Positions 6,003 to 12,611 of a stretch of DNA of 12,775 nucleotides are shown here, in pieces. Source of the DNA: an uncultured Eubacteriales bacterium (GTDB lineage Bacteria; Bacillota; Clostridia; Oscillospirales; Oscillospiraceae). The stretch is from contig URST01000060.1 of the NCBI GenBank assembly GCA_900550585.1, positions 1 to 12,775 of the forward strand. The letters are read 5' to 3'. Positions within the stretch are counted from its first letter, which is position 1. Every line of letters starts with the position of its first letter. The notes beneath the pieces are model-generated. The model ran no database searches, was not told the DNA's origin, and worked only from the letters and a program-made list of their open reading frames with translations. The translations under genes and the position numbers were made by a program.

Positions 6003-8000
6003 CTATACGCCAAGCTGTGTCCACAGCTTATCGTAGAACTTCAGCGTCTCCTGGGGCAGGTTCACATACAGCTCGCAGCGCGCCCGCTCCTCGTCAGGGA
6101 TGGCCATGATGTTGTAGATGTCCTCATCCAGCGGCTCCTCGTACTCCTCCTCGTAGTAGGCAGGGTACTCCGCCAGCGCATCGGCGTTGGGGGAGGCATA
6201 CCAGATGTAGTCCATGTTGGCCAGGTTGGCGTCGGTGGAGGCGATGAAGTTGATCCATTCCTCCGCCTCGTCCTTGTGCTGGCTGGACTTCAGGACGCAC
6301 ATGGCGTCCACGAACCAGTTGCTGCCCTCCTCGGGGATGACGAAGGCCAGATCCTCGTTGTTCTCCAGCATGGTCAGGTAGTCGCCGGCATAGTACATGG
6401 CGATGGCCGCGTTGCCGCCCTCCATCTTGCCGAAGATCTCATCCATGACGAAGGCCTGATACACGCCCTTGTCCTTGGCATCCTTCACCAGCTGGAAGGC
6501 CTCGGTGAGCCGGCTCTCGTCGGTGGTGTTGATGTCGTAGCCCAGATAGCACAGGGCCGCCATCAGCGCATCACGGGAGTTGTTGATCATCAGCACCTGC
6601 CCGGCGTACTTCTCGTCGAACATGGCGCCCCAGCTGGTGATGGGCTCGTCCACCATGGCGGTGTTGTAGATGATGCCCACGCTGCCCCAGGTATAGGGCA
6701 CGGTGTACTTGTTCTCCGGGTCGAAGCTCAGGTGGGTGAACTGGGGGTCCATCAGCTGGAAATTGGGAATGTTGTCGTAGTTCAGCTCCGCCAGCAGATC
6801 CTCCTGGATAAGCCGGGCGATCATGTAGTCTGAGGGCACGATGACATCGAAGTCCGCGCCGCCCATCTTGATCAGGGAGTACAGCGCCTCGTTGCTCTCC
6901 GCCGTCTGATAATTGACGCGGATGCCGGTCTGCTCCTCAAACTCCGTGATGAGGGACTCGTCGATATACTCGCCCCAGGAGCACACGTTCACCACCCGCT
7001 CGCTGCGGGCGGCGGCACCGGTGACGATCAGCGTCACCAGCAGCACACAGGCAAGGCCGCCGGCGGCGATCTTCTTCCACAGGCCGGCGTGCTTTTTCGG
7101 CGGCTTCACCGGAGCCGGCGCCTCGGCATGGGCCGGGCGGCGGGCATGTTCATGGCTGTGGTGGTTCTCCCGGATGTTGATGAGCGCCAGCAGCAGGATC
7201 ACCGTGACGAACAGCAGCGTGGACACGGCGTTGATCTCCGGGCTGACCCGCTTTTTCGTCATGCCGTAAATGGTCATGGCCAGCGTGGAGGACGAGGTGC
7301 CCGCCGTGAAGTAGCTGATGATAAAGTCGTCGATGGACATGGTGAAGGCCGTCAGCGCGCCGGACACGATGCCCGGCTTGATTTCCGGGATGATCACCTT
7401 CCAGAACGCCTGCATCCAGGTGCAGCCCAGGTCCTGGGCCGCGTCCACCAGATTGCGGTCCATCTGCCGCAGCTTGGGTCCCACCGCCAGAATGACATAG
7501 GGGATGTTGAAGCACACATGGGCGATGAGCAGGGTGCCGAAGCCCATGGTCAGCCGCTCCGGCAGCACCACGGCGGACTGCCAGCTGTTGACCCAGCCGG
7601 CGAAGGCGCCCCAGCCGTTGAAGAACACCACGAACAGCAGACACAGGCTGACGCCGGTGACGATGTCCGCGTTCATCATGGGGATGTTGTTCACGGCCAT
7701 CAGCGTCTCCCGGGGCTTGCGGCGCATGGCGAAAAAGCCGATGGCGGCAAACGTGCCGGCCAGCGTGGCGATGACTGTGGCCAACAGGGACACCAGCAGC
7801 GTGGTATACACGCTGTGCATGATGAGCCGGTTCTGGAACAGCTGCTGATACCAGTGGAGGGAGAAGCCCTTCCACACGCTGGAGCTGTTGCCGGCATTAA
7901 AGGAAAATACGATGAGGATGATGATGGGCGCGTACAGGAAAAGGCCCACCAGCACCATCAGCAGGCGGTCGCCAAAGCTGTTGGATCTTCTGCGGCTCAT
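6003..8000 (-). CDS. potCD: Fused polyamine ABC permease PotC and substrate-binding protein PotD
   Basis: One 665-residue polypeptide combines the second permease and the binding protein of a spermidine/putrescine importer. Residues 1-276 form a PotC-type permease with six membrane segments; its EAA loop, which docks on the ATPase, is DAAQDLGCTWMQAFWKV...IKPG at 186-210. A polar, histidine-rich linker (about 279-304) follows, then a seventh hydrophobic segment (about 309-331). Residues 336-665 are a PotD-type binding domain opening with NVCSWGEYIDESLITEFE (338-355) and sharing ESNEALY (368-374), DVIVPSDYM (385-393) and VPYTWGS (434-440) with PotD. By topology, the seventh segment would carry the binding domain to the outside, replacing the usual lipid anchor; I see no good lipobox. 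The ATG overlaps the potB stop (ATGA). Fused PotCD proteins are known in Firmicutes. Substrate could be another polyamine-like cation; transporter class is firm. Confidence 0.94.
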   Translation of the reverse strand: MSRRRSNSFGDRLLMVLVGLFLYAPIIILIVFSFNAGNSSSVWKGFSLHWYQQLFQNRLIMHSVYTTLLVSLLATVIATLAGTFAAIGFFAMRRKPRETLMAVNNIPMMNADIVTGVSLCLLFVVFFNGWGAFAGWVNSWQSAVVLPERLTMGFGTLLIAHVCFNIPYVILAVGPKLRQMDRNLVDAAQDLGCTWMQAFWKVIIPEIKPGIVSGALTAFTMSIDDFIISYFTAGTSSSTLAMTIYGMTKKRVSPEINAVSTLLFVTVILLLALINIRENHHSHEHARRPAHAEAPAPVKPPKKHAGLWKKIAAGGLACVLLVTLIVTGAAARSERVVNVCSWGEYIDESLITEFEEQTGIRVNYQTAESNEALYSLIKMGGADFDVIVPSDYMIARLIQEDLLAELNYDNIPNFQLMDPQFTHLSFDPENKYTVPYTWGSVGIIYNTAMVDEPITSWGAMFDEKYAGQVLMINNSRDALMAALCYLGYDINTTDESRLTEAFQLVKDAKDKGVYQAFVMDEIFGKMEGGNAAIAMYYAGDYLTMLENNEDLAFVIPEEGSNWFVDAMCVLKSSQHKDEAEEWINFIASTDANLANMDYIWYASPNADALAEYPAYYEEEYEEPLDEDIYNIMAIPDEERARCELYVNLPQETLKFYDKLWTQLGV

Positions 8001-8851
8001 AGCATCACCGCCTGTTCCTCGCCCTCACCGAAGCGATTCATCACCAGCATGCACACCACGACCACCAGCATCATCACCAGTGATATGGCCGCGCCCAGCT
8101 GCGGGTTGTACGCGCCGCCCAGGAACTGCCGCTCGATCAGGTCGCCCAGCAGCAGCTCCGTGCCGCCGCCCAGCATCCGGCTGATGGCGAACGTGGACAC
8201 CGACGGCACGAATACCATGGTGATGCCCGACAGCACGCCCGGCAGCGACAGGGGCAGAATGACCTTGCGGAACACCGTCACCGTGTTGGCGCCCAGATCC
8301 CGGGCCGCCTCCAGCAGGGAGTGATCCAGCTTGACGATGACGGAATAGATGGGCAGGATCATGAAGGGCAGGTAGTTGTACACCATGCCCAGCACCACCG
8401 CGCCCTGCGTGTTGATGAGGGTAAAATACTCCAGGTCGCTGCCGGTCATGCGGTTGTACAGCGCCAGGATGCCCAGCTTCGCCAGAAGCTGGTTCAGCAG
8501 CCCATGGTTTTCCAGGATGGTCATCCACGAGTACGTCCGCAGCAGGAAGTTCATCCACATGGGCAGCATGATGAGCACCATGGCCGTCCGCTGGAAGGAC
8601 GCCCCCTCCCGGCTGAGGAGATAGGCCGTCGGATAGCCGATGAGCAGGCAGACGGCCGTGGCGATGAGGGCCAGCTTGAACGACCGGCCGAACACGGTGG
8701 CGTAGCCGCCCATCTGCACGAAGTTGTCCAGCGTGGCGCCGCCCTCCCCGTTGGAGAAGGCGTAAATCACCATGATGATGATGGGAGCCACCACGAAGAT
8801 GGCCATCCATACCACATAGGGCACGGCGAAACGGGAGAGCTTAGTCTTCAT
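7997..8851 (-). CDS. potB: Spermidine/putrescine ABC transporter permease PotB
   Basis: PotB is one of the two membrane subunits forming the channel of the PotABCD importer. The 284-residue protein has a hydrophobic first segment (about 9-32), further membrane segments to about 272, and a canonical EAA loop, EAARDLGANTVTVFRKVILP, starting at residue 181 and ending in LPG at 203-205. RTYSWM (105-110) is also typical of the family. An in-frame ATG exists at 8900-8902, but the start at 8849-8851 fits better: it has AGGAGG at 8861-8866, 9 nt upstream, and the first hydrophobic segment begins at a normal distance. With this start the gene overlaps potA by 11 nt, and its stop overlaps the potCD start by 4 nt, so translation of all three is likely coupled. 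Confidence 0.94.
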   Translation of the reverse strand: MKTKLSRFAVPYVVWMAIFVVAPIIIMVIYAFSNGEGGATLDNFVQMGGYATVFGRSFKLALIATAVCLLIGYPTAYLLSREGASFQRTAMVLIMLPMWMNFLLRTYSWMTILENHGLLNQLLAKLGILALYNRMTGSDLEYFTLINTQGAVVLGMVYNYLPFMILPIYSVIVKLDHSLLEAARDLGANTVTVFRKVILPLSLPGVLSGITMVFVPSVSTFAISRMLGGGTELLLGDLIERQFLGGAYNPQLGAAISLVMMLVVVVCMLVMNRFGEGEEQAVML

Positions 8852-9983
8852 CCTCGCTCTCCTCCTCTTCCAGCTCCACGCTGGCGTCCGCCAATTCCTC
8901 ATACTCCTCGGAATAGGAGGAGTAGTCGCCGAACAGTCCGGAGTATTCGCTCTTTTTCATGATGTGGAAGCCGTCGGGGTCGATCTTCACGCCGATGCGG
9001 GCACCCACCGGCGAGTGGTCGGTGGTCTGGATGAGCCACTTGAAGCCCCGGAAGTCCACGATGATGTCGTACTGCATGCCCTTGAACGTCACGTTGGTGA
9101 CGGTACCGATGAGCTGGCCCTGCTCCACGGGGACGATGTCGATGTCCTCGGGGCGGATGACCACGTCCACCGGCTCGTTTTCGGCGAAGCCGCCGTCCAC
9201 GCAGGGGAACTCCTTGCCGTACATTTTCACGACCTTGTCCCGGACCATGACGCCGTTGAGGATGTTGCTCTCGCCGATGAAGTCCGCCACAAAGGCGTTC
9301 TTCGGCTCGTTGTAGATATCCTCCGGCGTGCCGATCTGCTGGATGCGGCCCTTGTCCATCACCACCACGGTGTCGGACATGGTCAGGGCCTCCTCCTGGT
9401 CGTGGGTCACATATATAAACGTTATGCCCATCTGCTGCTGGATACGCTTCAGCTCGTTCTGCATATCCTTGCGCAGCCGCAGATCCAACGCGCCCAGCGG
9501 CTCGTCCAGAAGCAGGACCTTCGGACGGTTCACCAGTGCGCGGGCGATGGCCACCCGCTGCTGCTGGCCGCCGGACAGCTGGTCGATGCGGCGGCGGTCG
9601 AAGCCCTTCAGGCTGACCACCTCCAGCATCTCGGTGACACGCTGCCGTATCTCCTCCTCCGGCACTTTGGCGATGCGCAGGCCGAAGGCGATGTTTTCAA
9701 ACACATCCAGATGCGGGAACAGCGCATATTTCTGGAACACCGTGTTGATCTGCCGTTTGTGAGGCGGAACGTCATTGATCCTCACCCCGTCAAAGGTCAC
9801 GTCACCGGATGTGGGCGTGGTAAACCCGCCGATGATGCGCAGCGTCGTGGTCTTGCCGCAGCCGCTGGGCCCAAGCAGTGTGAGGAATTCGGAATCGTTG
9901 ATGTAGAGATTGATGTTATCGAGAACCAGCTCGTCGTCAAACGCCATGCAGAGATCCCGCAGGCGAATCAACTCTTTGGACAT
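8841..9983 (-). CDS. potA: Spermidine/putrescine ABC transporter ATP-binding protein PotA
   Basis: PotA hydrolyses ATP on the cytoplasmic face to power polyamine uptake through PotB and PotC. The 380-residue protein has all ABC motifs: Walker A GPSGCGKTT (38-46), Q-loop glutamine Q84 in VFQKYALF, signature LSGGQQQRVAIARAL (136-150), Walker B VLLLDEP (156-162) and the switch histidine in THDQEEAL (193-200). A TOBE-type regulatory domain follows (about 240-340), with the typical VIRPEDI at 275-281. The last 24 residues are strikingly acidic (EEYEELA to ESEDED), an addition beyond the usual PotA end. The ATG at 9981-9983 has a GGGAGGA-type Shine-Dalgarno just upstream (about 9987-9993). It is the first gene of the operon and overlaps potB by 11 nt. 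Other importers of the same subfamily (for example, for other cationic solutes) cannot be excluded from the ATPase alone; the neighbours favour polyamines. Confidence 0.95.
   Translation of the reverse strand: MSKELIRLRDLCMAFDDELVLDNINLYINDSEFLTLLGPSGCGKTTTLRIIGGFTTPTSGDVTFDGVRINDVPPHKRQINTVFQKYALFPHLDVFENIAFGLRIAKVPEEEIRQRVTEMLEVVSLKGFDRRRIDQLSGGQQQRVAIARALVNRPKVLLLDEPLGALDLRLRKDMQNELKRIQQQMGITFIYVTHDQEEALTMSDTVVVMDKGRIQQIGTPEDIYNEPKNAFVADFIGESNILNGVMVRDKVVKMYGKEFPCVDGGFAENEPVDVVIRPEDIDIVPVEQGQLIGTVTNVTFKGMQYDIIVDFRGFKWLIQTTDHSPVGARIGVKIDPDGFHIMKKSEYSGLFGDYSSYSEEYEELADASVELEEEESEDED
8861..8866 (-). promoter_or_regulatory. Shine-Dalgarno of potB inside the potA acidic tail
   Basis: AGGAGG on the minus strand lies 9 nt before the potB ATG and is part of a run of GAG glutamate codons near the end of potA. 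It decides the potB start at 8851 over the upstream in-frame ATG. Confidence 0.8.
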
Positions 9984-10019
9984 TTATCCTCCCCCGTTCA
10001 TTCATAAAATAGCTCTCCC

Positions 10020-10052
10020 CCGGCGAAGCCGCCGGCGCCTGTTCCCGCGCCG
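10020..10052 (-). other. Two overlapping GC-rich hairpins in the potA leader
   Basis: The leader of about 90 nt between the pot promoter and potA can form a 6-bp stem from 10033-10038 with 10047-10052, or another 6-bp stem from 10020-10025 with 10030-10035. They share bases 10033-10035, so they cannot both form fully. No T run follows either, so they are not terminators. They match no riboswitch that I recognise, and they may simply reflect GC-rich sequence. Confidence 0.35.
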
Positions 10053-10079
10053 CTTTTTCCGTCGAAAGAAAGCAGGTAC

Positions 10080-10108
10080 AATATATATGGTATCCCCCCA
10101 AAAGTCAA
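10080..10108 (-). promoter_or_regulatory. Promoter of the pot operon
   Basis: On the minus strand -35 TTGACT (10103-10108) and -10 TATATT (10080-10085) are 17 bp apart. The start would fall near 10073, giving a leader of about 90 nt before potA. It lies just downstream of the rluA terminator, so the pot genes should be transcribed independently. Confidence 0.85.
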
Positions 10109-10128
10109 TGCCTTTTCCCGTTTTTTAC

Positions 10129-10165
10129 AAAAAAATCGTGCGGGAGCGCGAAAGCGCTCCCGCAC
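10129..10165 (-). terminator. Strong rho-independent terminator of rluA
   Basis: A perfect 12-bp stem (10138-10149 with 10154-10165) has a 4-nt loop and is followed on the minus strand, after GA, by seven T (10129-10135). It starts 7 bp after the rluA stop codon. Confidence 0.95.
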
Positions 10166-10172
10166 CGTGTAT

Positions 10173-11129
10173 TCAGCCGAAATATTTTGCCCGGAACGGC
10201 ACGTTTTCCACCGTGAACGTCCGCCCCCGCAGATAGTTCAGAAGCCCCGCGTCCGTGGGCAGATCAAACGTCAGCTCGTAGGCGTACAGCGTCTGCCGCG
10301 TCTCGCCGTACCGGCGGTTCACGTCGCCCCGTCCATACTTGCCGTCCCCCAGCAGCGGGCAGCCCATATCGGCAAACGACGCCCGGATCTGGTGAGTGCG
10401 GCCCGTCTCCAGCCCCACCTCCACCAGTGACAGCTCGCCCCGCGTCTCCAGCGTGCGGTAGTCCGTAACGGCGGTCTTGCCGCCCGGCACCGGCCGGTGG
10501 TACACAGCCACCTGCTTTTTCTGCTCGTCCTTCAGCAGGAAGCACTCGATGCGGCCCTCCGCCGGGCGGGGCCGACCCACGGTGATGCACAGATAGCGCT
10601 TGTCGATCTCCCGCAGACGGATCTTCTCGTTGATGATGCGCAGCGTCTCGGCGTTTTTGGCGGCGATGACCATGCCGCCGGTGTTGCGGTCGATGCGGTT
10701 GCACAGCGCCGGGGCGAAGGCGTTCTCCCACCGGGGGTTCCACTCCCGCTTCTGGTACAGGTACGCCTGGATGTGGTTGATGAGGGTATTCACCTTCTCC
10801 GTCTCGTCAGCATGCACCACCAGACCCGGCCGCTTGTTGACCAGCAGCAGGTTCTCGTCCTCGTATACGATGTCCACCTGAGGCTTGAACAGCGTCAGGA
10901 ACATGTTCTCCTCCGACGGCTTGTCGAAGAACTCGTCGTTGATATACAGCTGCACCACGTCGCCCTGTACCAGACGCTGGTCCCGCTGGGCCCGGGCACC
11001 GTTGACCTTGATGCGCTTGATGCGTATGTACTTCTGCAACAGCGCCGGCGGCAGCAGCGGCAGTGCCTTGGACACGAAGCGATCCAGCCGCGCGCCGGCG
11101 TCATTTTTCCCGATGGTCAGCTCCCGCAT
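10173..11129 (-). CDS. RluA-family RNA pseudouridine synthase with S4 domain
   Basis: Enzymes of this family isomerise specific uridines in ribosomal RNA (or tRNA) to pseudouridine. The 318-residue product matches the RluC/RluD layout: an N-terminal S4 RNA-binding domain (about 12-65, ARLDRFVSKAL... and IKVNG) and a catalytic domain (about 85-318). The catalytic aspartate is D147 in NRIDRNTGGMVIAAK (144-158), where the usual RLDxxTSG reads RIDRNTGG. GRTHQIRASFADMGCPLLGD, the typical second motif, lies near 245-265. The ATG at 11127-11129 is preceded by AGGGAGGTG (11136-11144). A longer start at 11159 is rejected because that ATG lies inside the -10 box of the promoter. The gene is flanked by its own promoter and terminator, so it appears monocistronic. 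The exact target uridine cannot be read from the sequence. Confidence 0.93.
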   Translation of the reverse strand: MRELTIGKNDAGARLDRFVSKALPLLPPALLQKYIRIKRIKVNGARAQRDQRLVQGDVVQLYINDEFFDKPSEENMFLTLFKPQVDIVYEDENLLLVNKRPGLVVHADETEKVNTLINHIQAYLYQKREWNPRWENAFAPALCNRIDRNTGGMVIAAKNAETLRIINEKIRLREIDKRYLCITVGRPRPAEGRIECFLLKDEQKKQVAVYHRPVPGGKTAVTDYRTLETRGELSLVEVGLETGRTHQIRASFADMGCPLLGDGKYGRGDVNRRYGETRQTLYAYELTFDLPTDAGLLNYLRGRTFTVENVPFRAKYFG

Positions 11130-11157
11130 GGGCGCACCTCCCTTTCGTTCTCCGTCC

Positions 11158-11185
11158 ATTGTATCCGGTTTTGGAAAAAAGTCAA
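11158..11185 (-). promoter_or_regulatory. Promoter of the rluA-family gene
   Basis: Minus-strand -35 TTGACT (11180-11185) and -10 TACAAT (11158-11163) are separated by 16 bp; shifting the -35 by one base gives TTTGAC with 17 bp. The predicted start, near 11151, lies about 22 nt before the chosen ATG and downstream of the rejected upstream ATG at 11157-11159. Confidence 0.75.
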
Positions 11186-11204
11186 AATATTTGTGAGAAA
11201 ATGT

Positions 11205-11233
11205 TTGACAAGGGATTTTGTGTCGGCTATAAT
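11205..11233 (+). promoter_or_regulatory. Consensus sigma-A promoter of yceD-rpmF
   Basis: TTGACA (11205-11210) and TATAAT (11228-11233) match both consensus boxes exactly with an optimal 17-bp spacer. The start would be near 11240, about 20 nt before the yceD ATG. It is divergent from the rluA promoter; the two -35 boxes are 19 bp apart. Confidence 0.93.
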
Positions 11234-11260
11234 AGTACCCGTGTCATTGCGAGGTGTACT

Positions 11261-11761
11261 ATGCGTCTGAACGTAAACAAGCTGCTGCATACCCCCGGCT
11301 CCCGGCAGGAGATCCACTTTGAAATGGATCTGTCCGATCTGGAGTTCGGCGGTTCCTGCCCTGTGACGCGACCGGTTGTTGTGGACGGCCAGCTGCGGAA
11401 CCAAGCGGGCGTGCTGCTCTGTGAGCTTCAGATCACCACCACGCTCCACTGCGTCTGCGACCGATGCGTGCAGGAGTTCGACCGGGAGAAATCCGTGGAC
11501 TACGCCTGTGTGCTGGCCGAGGAGCGTCAGTCCGATGAGGACGACGACATCGTGCTGCTGGAGAGCGACGAGGTGGATGTGACGGAACTGGCGCGGGACG
11601 CCTTTATCCTCGATATGGACACGAAATTCCTCTGCTCTGAGGACTGCAGGGGCCTTTGCCCCGGCTGCGGGGCCGACCTGAACCGCGAGAGCTGCCGCTG
11701 CAAAAAGGCGGTGGATCCCCGGCTGGCCAAGCTGGCCCAGCTGCTGCAGAACGACGAGTGA
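11261..11761 (+). CDS. yceD: YceD/DUF177 family protein
   Basis: DUF177 proteins are small cytoplasmic proteins found next to rpmF across bacteria and plastids and linked to 23S rRNA accumulation; their molecular activity is not settled. The 166-residue product has the Firmicutes form with cysteine motifs: CVCDRC at 64-69, CSEDCRGLCPGCG at 125-137, and CRC at 145-147, likely metal-binding. An acidic stretch SDEDDDIVLLESDEVDV (91-107) lies between them. The ATG at 11261 has GAGGTG at 11251-11256, 4 nt upstream, and lies about 20 nt after the predicted transcription start. The open frame extends upstream to 11063, but that part overlaps the promoter and the rluA gene on the other strand and is not translated from this promoter. 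It is followed 49 bp later by rpmF, the usual partner. Confidence 0.93.
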   Translation: MRLNVNKLLHTPGSRQEIHFEMDLSDLEFGGSCPVTRPVVVDGQLRNQAGVLLCELQITTTLHCVCDRCVQEFDREKSVDYACVLAEERQSDEDDDIVLLESDEVDVTELARDAFILDMDTKFLCSEDCRGLCPGCGADLNRESCRCKKAVDPRLAKLAQLLQNDE

Positions 11762-11810
11762 ATCCATCATAAATTGCTGCTCAGGCAGTTAAGACCAAGG
11801 AGGTGTCAAC

Positions 11811-12008
11811 ATGGCAGTCCCTAAGGGAAAAGTATCCAAGCAAAGACGCAATAAGAGACGTTCTTCCGTATGGAAGCTGGCAGCTCCCGCTCTGGTGGCA
11901 TGCCCCAAGTGCGGTGCTCTGCATCTGCCTCACAGAATGTGCCCGGAGTGCGGTACCTACAACGGCCGCGAAGTCAAGGTCGTCAAGTCTGTGGCAGCGG
12001 ACAAGTAA
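11811..12008 (+). CDS. rpmF: 50S ribosomal protein L32
   Basis: L32 is a small structural protein of the large ribosomal subunit. The 65-residue product begins MAVPKGKVSKQRRNKRR, the typical basic start, and has four zinc-ribbon cysteines (C30, C33, C43, C46 in CPKCG and CPECG), so it is the zinc-binding C+ form. A strong AAGGAGGTG Shine-Dalgarno lies at 11797-11805. It has no separate promoter that I can see and is probably cotranscribed with yceD. A terminator follows 16 bp after the stop, so the plsX/fab genes that often follow yceD-rpmF are not part of this operon. Confidence 0.98.
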   Translation: MAVPKGKVSKQRRNKRRSSVWKLAAPALVACPKCGALHLPHRMCPECGTYNGREVKVVKSVAADK

Positions 12009-12024
12009 ATTCTTTTGTGTCCAC

Positions 12025-12060
12025 GCGGGAGGGAAGCAGAGCTTCCCTCCCGCTTCTTTT
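12025..12060 (+). terminator. Rho-independent terminator of yceD-rpmF
   Basis: A perfect 13-bp stem (12025-12037 with 12041-12053) with a 3-nt AGA loop is followed by TTCTTTT (12054-12060). On the other strand there is no T run, so it acts for rpmF only. Confidence 0.93.
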
Positions 12061-12067
12061 CACCGGC

Positions 12068-12105
12068 AAAGCAGCACCGGCCGCGTTACCTGCGGCCGGT
12101 GCTGC
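12068..12105 (-). terminator. Likely terminator of the 100-residue hypothetical gene
   Basis: A perfect 14-bp GC-rich stem (12071-12084 with 12092-12105) with a 7-nt loop begins 5 bp after the stop codon at 12111. On the minus strand only three T follow (12068-12070), so termination strength is uncertain. On the plus strand it could serve as a backup terminator for rpmF. Confidence 0.65.
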
Positions 12106-12110
12106 CTGCT

Positions 12111-12413
12111 TTATCTTGCCACCGGCGCGTCCAGCCAGTAGATCACATAGCACTCCTGCATCTCGCCCATGTAGAAGAAGATATTCTCCCCCATCTCGAT
12201 GTGCTCACCGAAGGTCAAATCCGGCACGAACAGCCGTCCGCTGGTGCGCCTGGGCCCTTTGATGGTGAACCCCTCCGCCGTGGGGTGCTGCCGCAGCTCG
12301 TTGGCGGCCTCCTCCAGACCGGGGAAATGCAGCGTCCGCTCCAGCTCCGCCAGCTGGGTGGCGCCGTTGATATACACGAGATGATTCTCGTCCTTGAACC
12401 AGTTGATCCGCAT
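12111..12413 (-). CDS. Conserved-looking hypothetical protein, 100 residues
   Basis: I do not recognise this protein. It is soluble, with no signal peptide or membrane segment, and mixes acidic and hydrophobic stretches. It opens MRINWFKDENHLVYINGATQ (1-20), has a predicted helical part rich in Leu/Glu/Ala (about 18-45), then a Gly/Arg turn (KGPRRTSGR, 52-60) and a beta-looking C-terminal half ending in CYVIYWLDAPVAR (88-100). That suggests a small alpha/beta domain. The ATG at 12411-12413 has a strong AAGGAGG Shine-Dalgarno at 12421-12427, and a promoter lies upstream, so it is very likely a real gene; an in-frame ATG at 12450-12452 lies outside this context and is rejected. It stands alone, tail to tail with rpmF, which gives no clue to function. 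Confidence 0.82.
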   Translation of the reverse strand: MRINWFKDENHLVYINGATQLAELERTLHFPGLEEAANELRQHPTAEGFTIKGPRRTSGRLFVPDLTFGEHIEMGENIFFYMGEMQECYVIYWLDAPVAR

Positions 12414-12442
12414 GGTACGTCCTCCTTGGTGGTGATAAGGGC

Positions 12443-12471
12443 AGTATAGCACACAACGCGGCGCTTGTCAT
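12443..12471 (-). promoter_or_regulatory. Promoter of the 100-residue hypothetical gene
   Basis: Minus-strand -35 ATGACA (12466-12471) and -10 TATACT (12443-12448) are 17 bp apart, each one base from consensus. The start would fall near 12436, about 22 nt before the ATG. Confidence 0.8.
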
Positions 12472-12611
12472 CCAAAACGCGGCGGGTCACAGGCCCAGAA
12501 GGCGTTTTGCCGTCCCACCCCGGATGGCCTGTACGGCCTGTCCCTGCCGCGGCAGCGGGCGGGAGACGGCTGACACGACGGTGAGCACCGAGGAGCACGC
12601 GACACGCACAC

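Noticed and set aside
5478..6833. Plus-strand open frame of 451 codons opposite the thioesterase and potCD
   Set aside because: It is antisense to genes with clear family motifs, starts at no Shine-Dalgarno, and its composition (His, Gln, Val, Gly repeats) is what GC-rich reverse-complement DNA gives.
7040..7050. Possible lipobox cysteine (PotCD residue 318, GGLAC)
   Set aside because: The -3 position is glycine and the cysteine lies at the start, not the end, of the hydrophobic segment, so lipid modification is unlikely.
7089..8324. Plus-strand open frame of 411 codons opposite potCD and potB
   Set aside because: Shadow frame with no translation signals; the opposite strand encodes conserved transporter motifs throughout.
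9984..10001. Five-codon open frame ending right before the potA ATG
   Set aside because: ATG AAC GGG GGA GGA TAA is largely the potA Shine-Dalgarno itself and has no ribosome-binding site of its own.
11130..11159. Longer start of the RluA-family gene at 11159
   Set aside because: That ATG overlaps the -10 box TACAAT, so a transcript from this promoter would not contain it; the ATG at 11129 has the strong Shine-Dalgarno.
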